64,000 nt of DNA, taken from Buchnera aphidicola (Cinara curtihirsuta) (GTDB taxonomy: Bacteria; Pseudomonadota; Gammaproteobacteria; Enterobacterales; Enterobacteriaceae). The DNA lies in NCBI RefSeq assembly GCF_900698895.1, contig NZ_LR217700.1, positions 310,001 to 374,000 on the forward strand. Direction: 5' to 3'. The notes below the pieces were generated by a model that was given only the letters and a program-made list of their open reading frames with translations, was not told the DNA's origin and did no database searches. Numbering within the stretch: position 1 is the stretch's first letter; each line of letters opens with the position of its first letter. This document shows, piece after piece, positions 60,520 through 64,000 of this stretch. Position numbers and translations under genes: made by a program.

Positions 60520-60969
60520 ATGTCAATACGCAAAATTTTAAAATTTCCAGATTATCGTTTACGGTTAAAATCGAAACCAATCAAAATAATTAACTACAAA
60601 ATAATAAAAATAATACGTGATATGTTTGATACAATGCATGCTAATAATGGAATTGGATTAGCTGCACCACAAATAAATATATTAAAAAAAATTATTGTGA
60701 TTAGTTCATTAGAACCTAATCAGTCAGAATTAATTTTAATTAATCCTATTATTTTAAAAAAAAACAAAAAATATATTCGTACAGAAGAAGGTTGTTTATC
60801 AATTCCTAAAAAAACAGCTGTAATTAATCGATCAAGTTATATAAAAATAAAAGCAATTGATCATCTCGGACAACTGTTTATATTAGAAGCGAGATCATTA
60901 TTATCTATCTGTATTCAACATGAAATGGATCATTTAATCGGGAAACTATTTATAGATTATATTAATTAA
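60520..60969 (+). CDS. def: Peptide deformylase
   Basis: Def removes the N-formyl group from nascent proteins. The 149-residue product (E. coli 169) has all three motifs: GIGLAAPQI (motif 1), EEGCLSIPK with the metal-ligand Cys (motif 2), and the metal-binding HEMDHLIGKLF (motif 3). The C-terminal helix of the E. coli enzyme is mostly missing, so the protein ends about 20 residues early without losing active-site parts. fmt follows after 39 bases, giving the common def-fmt pair that opens and closes the formylation cycle with the initiator tRNA at 31879. Confidence 0.96.
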   Translation: MSIRKILKFPDYRLRLKSKPIKIINYKIIKIIRDMFDTMHANNGIGLAAPQINILKKIIVISSLEPNQSELILINPIILKKNKKYIRTEEGCLSIPKKTAVINRSSYIKIKAIDHLGQLFILEARSLLSICIQHEMDHLIGKLFIDYIN

Positions 60970-61008
60970 TAATTTATTTTTTATACATTAATCTATTTAT
61001 ATCATAAA

Positions 61009-61965
61009 ATGTCAAAAAAAATATTAAAAATTATTTTCGCGGGTAGCAATGATTTTTCATTAGCACATCTATACTCATTATTTTATTCAAAATATGTTAT
61101 ATCAGCTGTAATAACCAAACCAGATAATTTATATTGTAAAAAAAAAGATAATATTTTTTCCTCCATTAAAAAATTTGCAATTAAAAATAATATTAAAATA
61201 TTACAACCAACTAATCTACTAAAAAAAAATTTTTATCAATCTATTTTAGATATAAAAGCAAATATATTAATAGTATCATCTTATGGATCTATTATACCAA
61301 AAAAAATTCTAAAATTATTTCCCTTAGGGGGGATTAATATACATGCATCTTTATTACCAAGATGGCAAGGAGCTGCCCCAGTACAATGGGCAATATTATC
61401 AGGAGACAAGAAAACAGGTATTAGCGTAATAAAAATGAATTCTAATATTGATTCAGGGAAAATAATTTATACTTTGTCCTGTCCTATTAATTCAACCGAT
61501 ACTACTATAACATTATGCGCAAAACTAATTCCAATTTCATTACAATGTATGTATCAATCTCTAAATATTATAAATAATCCAAATAGAAAACAATATCTCA
61601 AACAAGATAACAAGATTAAAACTATTGCTCCAAAAATACAAAAAAAAGATTCTAGAATCTATTGGTCACTTTCTGTAAGAAAAATAGATCGATTAATTAG
61701 AGCGTTTACCCCTTGGCCTGGTTGTCAATTTTTAATAAATGATTATTTTATAAAAATAAAAAAACATTCAATTATATCATTTAATAAAAATAATTTTAAT
61801 TGTGGAGAAATTATAAAAATAAATAAAAAAGGGGTACAAATAAATACTAAAAAGGGAATATTAAATATAGAAAAAATACAAATACCAGGAAAAAAAACTA
61901 CACATATTAGTCAAATTATACATACAAAAAAAAAAATATTTATTAAAAATACAATACTTAAATAA
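61009..61965 (+). CDS. fmt: Methionyl-tRNA formyltransferase
   Basis: Fmt formylates Met on the initiator tRNA using 10-formyl-THF. The 318-residue product (E. coli 315) has FAGSNDFSLAHL at the N-terminus, the catalytic block INIHASLLPRWQGAAP with Asn and His, and the catalytic Asp in NIDSGKIIY. The C-terminal OB-like tRNA-binding domain (about 210-318) is present, including RAFTPWPGCQF. A bidirectional terminator follows the stop. In E. coli rsmB and trkA come next; here the alpha operon tail follows directly. Confidence 0.97.
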   Translation: MSKKILKIIFAGSNDFSLAHLYSLFYSKYVISAVITKPDNLYCKKKDNIFSSIKKFAIKNNIKILQPTNLLKKNFYQSILDIKANILIVSSYGSIIPKKILKLFPLGGINIHASLLPRWQGAAPVQWAILSGDKKTGISVIKMNSNIDSGKIIYTLSCPINSTDTTITLCAKLIPISLQCMYQSLNIINNPNRKQYLKQDNKIKTIAPKIQKKDSRIYWSLSVRKIDRLIRAFTPWPGCQFLINDYFIKIKKHSIISFNKNNFNCGEIIKINKKGVQINTKKGILNIEKIQIPGKKTTHISQIIHTKKKIFIKNTILK

Positions 61966-62001
61966 TATTTAATATTTTAAAATATCAAGATTATCAAAAA
62001 G

Positions 62002-62026
62002 AACGGCATAAATATGCCGTTTTTAT
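62002..62026. terminator. Bidirectional terminator between fmt and rplQ
   Basis: AACGGCATA (62002-62010) and TATGCCGTT (62013-62021) form a strong stem. On the plus strand TTTATT follows; on the minus strand TTCTTTTTGAT follows, so it can stop both the def-fmt transcript and the convergent rpsD-rpoA-rplQ transcript. Confidence 0.85.
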
Positions 62027-62071
62027 TAAACTTATAAATTGAAAAATTAATTAAAATTTGTTTAATAATTT

Positions 62072-62434
62072 TTAAAAATTTCGACCTACTAATTCTATAT
62101 ATGCTATAGTAGCATTATCACCTTTCCTAAAACCACATTTTAATATACGTAAATAACCACCTGGTCGAGAATAAAAATAAGGTCCTAATTCATGAAATAA
62201 TTTTTTTACTGTAAAAATATTACGAATTCGAGAAAATACTAATCTACGATTAACTATCGTATCATATTTAGATAATGTAATAATTGGTTCAACAAAACGA
62301 CGCAGTTCCTTTGCTTTAGGTAAAGTAGTTTTAATATATTCATGTTTAATCAATGAACATGTCATATTTTTTAACATAGATTTTAAATGACTACGCTTTC
62401 TATTTAATAATCGTCCTGTTTTTCTATGTCTCAT
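62072..62434 (-). CDS. rplQ: 50S ribosomal protein L17
   Basis: L17 is a large-subunit protein that binds 23S rRNA near the exit-tunnel region. The 120-residue product (E. coli 127) begins [20 protein letters not shown] and contains [20 protein letters not shown] and [19 protein letters not shown], very close to E. coli. It ends [10 protein letters not shown] without the short E. coli tail. It is the last gene of the alpha operon and starts 70 bases after rpoA. Confidence 0.97.
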   Translation of the reverse strand: MRHRKTGRLLNRKRSHLKSMLKNMTCSLIKHEYIKTTLPKAKELRRFVEPIITLSKYDTIVNRRLVFSRIRNIFTVKKLFHELGPYFYSRPGGYLRILKCGFRKGDNATIAYIELVGRNF

Positions 62435-62504
62435 AATATTACTATCCCATCAAAAATTGAAAAATTTTTAATATATTTTTAAAAATATTTTATTTAAAAA
62501 AAAC

Positions 62505-63494
62505 TTAATCTTCTATTAGAATTTTAGGTGGCCAATTATCTAATTTCATTCCTAATGACAAACCTCGAGATGCTAATATATCTTTAATTTCAGTTAATGA
62601 TTTCTTTCCTAAATTAGGAGTTTTTAATAATTCTACTTCAGTTCTTTGTACTAAATCACCAATATAATGAATACTTTCAGCTTTTAAACAATTAGCAGAT
62701 CGTACAGTTAGCTCTAAATCATCTACAGGACGTAATAAAATAGGTTCAAATTCAGGTTTTTCTTCTTTAATTTCTGGCTCACGAATACCTCTTAAATCTA
62801 TAAAAGATTCTAATTGATCAGCTAAAATAGTAGCTGCTTTTTTAATAGCTTCTTCCGGATCAATAGTTCCATTAGTTTCCATATCTATAATTAATTTATC
62901 CAAATCAGTTCTCTGTTTTATTCGAGCAGATTCAACATTATAAATAATGCGTTCTATAGGACTATATGATACATCTAGAAATAATTTACCAATAATTCGA
63001 TTATTTTTATTTAAATCTTTACTAGATTTAGCTGTCATATACCCCCTTCCACGCGCTACTTTCATTCTAATATCAATAGAAACATTAGGACAAGTTAGAT
63101 TACAAATAATATGTTTTAAATTTACAATTTCTATAGAAGAATCATAGTCAATGTCTGAAGCAATAACTGGACCCACACCACTTTTTTTTAAATGTAATAT
63201 AACTTCATCTTTTCCAAATAATTTTATTGATAAACCTTTTAGATTTAATAATATATCTAATATATCTTCTTGTACTCCTTCTTTATGCATATACTCATGT
63301 AATATACCATTTATTTCAACTTCTGTAACAGCACATCCAGACATAGAAGATAATAAAATTCTCCTTAAAGCATTTCCTAATGTATGTCCAAAACCACGCT
63401 CTAATGGTTCTAAAGTAATTTTTGATCGTGTAGTGCTTATCTGTTTAATATCTACTAATCGTGGTTTTAAAAAGTCTTCTACAAAATCCTGCAT
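62505..63494 (-). CDS. rpoA: RNA polymerase alpha subunit
   Basis: Alpha is the assembly scaffold of RNA polymerase. It is 329 residues, the same as E. coli. The N-terminal dimerisation domain has [20 protein letters not shown] and the insert region; the C-terminal domain, which binds UP elements and activators, has [20 protein letters not shown] and [20 protein letters not shown]. The C-terminal domain is well kept (including the Arg265-equivalent in VRSANCLK), although few activators are expected in such a genome. Located between rpsD and rplQ, as in E. coli. Confidence 0.98.
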   Translation of the reverse strand: MQDFVEDFLKPRLVDIKQISTTRSKITLEPLERGFGHTLGNALRRILLSSMSGCAVTEVEINGILHEYMHKEGVQEDILDILLNLKGLSIKLFGKDEVILHLKKSGVGPVIASDIDYDSSIEIVNLKHIICNLTCPNVSIDIRMKVARGRGYMTAKSSKDLNKNNRIIGKLFLDVSYSPIERIIYNVESARIKQRTDLDKLIIDMETNGTIDPEEAIKKAATILADQLESFIDLRGIREPEIKEEKPEFEPILLRPVDDLELTVRSANCLKAESIHYIGDLVQRTEVELLKTPNLGKKSLTEIKDILASRGLSLGMKLDNWPPKILIED

Positions 63495-63525
63495 TATTCT
63501 GCTCTCTAAATATAAGTTATTTATA

Positions 63526-64000
63526 TTACTTAGAATATAATTCTACAATTAAATGTTCATTAATATCAGAGGATAAATCATCACGTTCTATAGCGCGTAA
63601 TAAAATTCCTTCCATTTTTTTATAATTTATATCTAACCAAGAAGATTTTTCACGCTGATTCATAATTTCTAAAGAAGCTTTAATTCTTAATTGATTTTGA
63701 GATTTTTTAAAAATAGATATTCTATCATTTATAGAAACTTGAAAAGAAGGAATATTTACAATTTTATCATTAACGCAAATAGATTTATGACTAATTAATT
63801 GACGTGATTCAGCGCGAGTAGCACCAAAACCCATACGATATACAATATTATCAAGACGTTTTTCTAATAAAAACAATAAATTCTGTCCAGTATTTCCTTT
63901 TAATTTAGAAGCTTTTTTATAATAATTATGAAATTGTCGTTCTAATATTCCATATAAACGACGTAATTTTTGTTTTTCTCTTAATTGTTTTGCATATTCA
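63526..64000 (-). CDS. rpsD: 30S ribosomal protein S4, N-terminus cut off by window
   Basis: S4 is a primary 16S-binding protein and the autogenous regulator of the alpha operon in E. coli. The minus frame is open to the window edge; about 49 N-terminal residues are outside. Visible are [18 protein letters not shown] and KGNTGQNLL upstream of an internal ATG, then [38 protein letters not shown] (the S4 RNA-binding domain) and the C-terminus [13 protein letters not shown], identical to E. coli. rpoA follows 31 bases after the stop. Confidence 0.97.
   Translation of the reverse strand, partial: EYAKQLREKQKLRRLYGILERQFHNYYKKASKLKGNTGQNLLFLLEKRLDNIVYRMGFGATRAESRQLISHKSICVNDKIVNIPSFQVSINDRISIFKKSQNQLRIKASLEIMNQREKSSWLDINYKKMEGILLRAIERDDLSSDINEHLIVELYSK

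Overview
This is a chromosomal window from a highly reduced, extremely A+T-rich gammaproteobacterial endosymbiont, almost certainly Buchnera aphidicola, the aphid symbiont. Three lines of evidence support this. Every recognisable protein is closest in sequence and length to an Enterobacteria protein but rich in Lys, Asn and Ile. Gene order is a pruned version of the E. coli order. The rRNA operon is split, with tRNA-Glu, 23S and 5S next to aroE and no 16S in the window, which is a Buchnera hallmark. There are no transposons, phages, CRISPR arrays or toxin systems.

Layout. 1-4625: eno (5' end cut off), polA and, converging, engB. 4968-12172: typA, then ygfZ on the opposite strand, prfB with its programmed +1 frameshift, lysS and lysA. 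12314-18152: miaB, ybeY (frameshifted in a poly-A run), leuS, holA, tusA. 18179-23242: asd (minus), then pgk, fba and mscS. 23340-31861: recC, recB, recD, followed by initiator tRNA. 32171-37789: nusB, tusE and the convergent cyoABCDE quinol oxidase operon. 38643-48670: clpP, clpX, lon, ppiD, mdlA, mdlB. 48710-53286: SRP RNA, dnaX, ybaB, htpG, adk, tRNA-Arg. 53601-59343: cysS, ybeD, cspE, 5S, 23S, tRNA-Glu. 59520-64000: aroE, def, fmt and the tail of the alpha operon (rplQ, rpoA and rpsD, which is cut by the window end).

How the genes work together. The content is informational (replication, translation, RNA modification), proteostatic (ClpXP, Lon, HtpG, PpiD) and energetic (enolase, Pgk, aldolase, cytochrome bo oxidase). 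A small set serves amino-acid provisioning of the host: asd and lysA for lysine and the aspartate family, aroE for aromatics.

The most informative signals are erosion in progress. ybeY is broken at an A12 tract and may be rescued by polymerase slippage. Long in-frame poly-A tracts run through polA, recB, recC, recD, tusA and tusE. PolA has lost its proofreading motif, DnaX is only gamma-length, and CyoA has lost its lipoprotein cysteine. Several syntenic neighbours known from other Buchnera or E. coli appear to be missing (cys genes after eno, argA after recD, rib genes by nusB, bolA/tig before clpP). Together these losses hint at a lineage that depends on a companion symbiont, which is an inference. 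I found no convincing novel system. The best candidates for a second look are the poly-A frameshift, the autonomous 23S promoter with its boxA relic, and a set of conserved-looking hairpins without U tracts.
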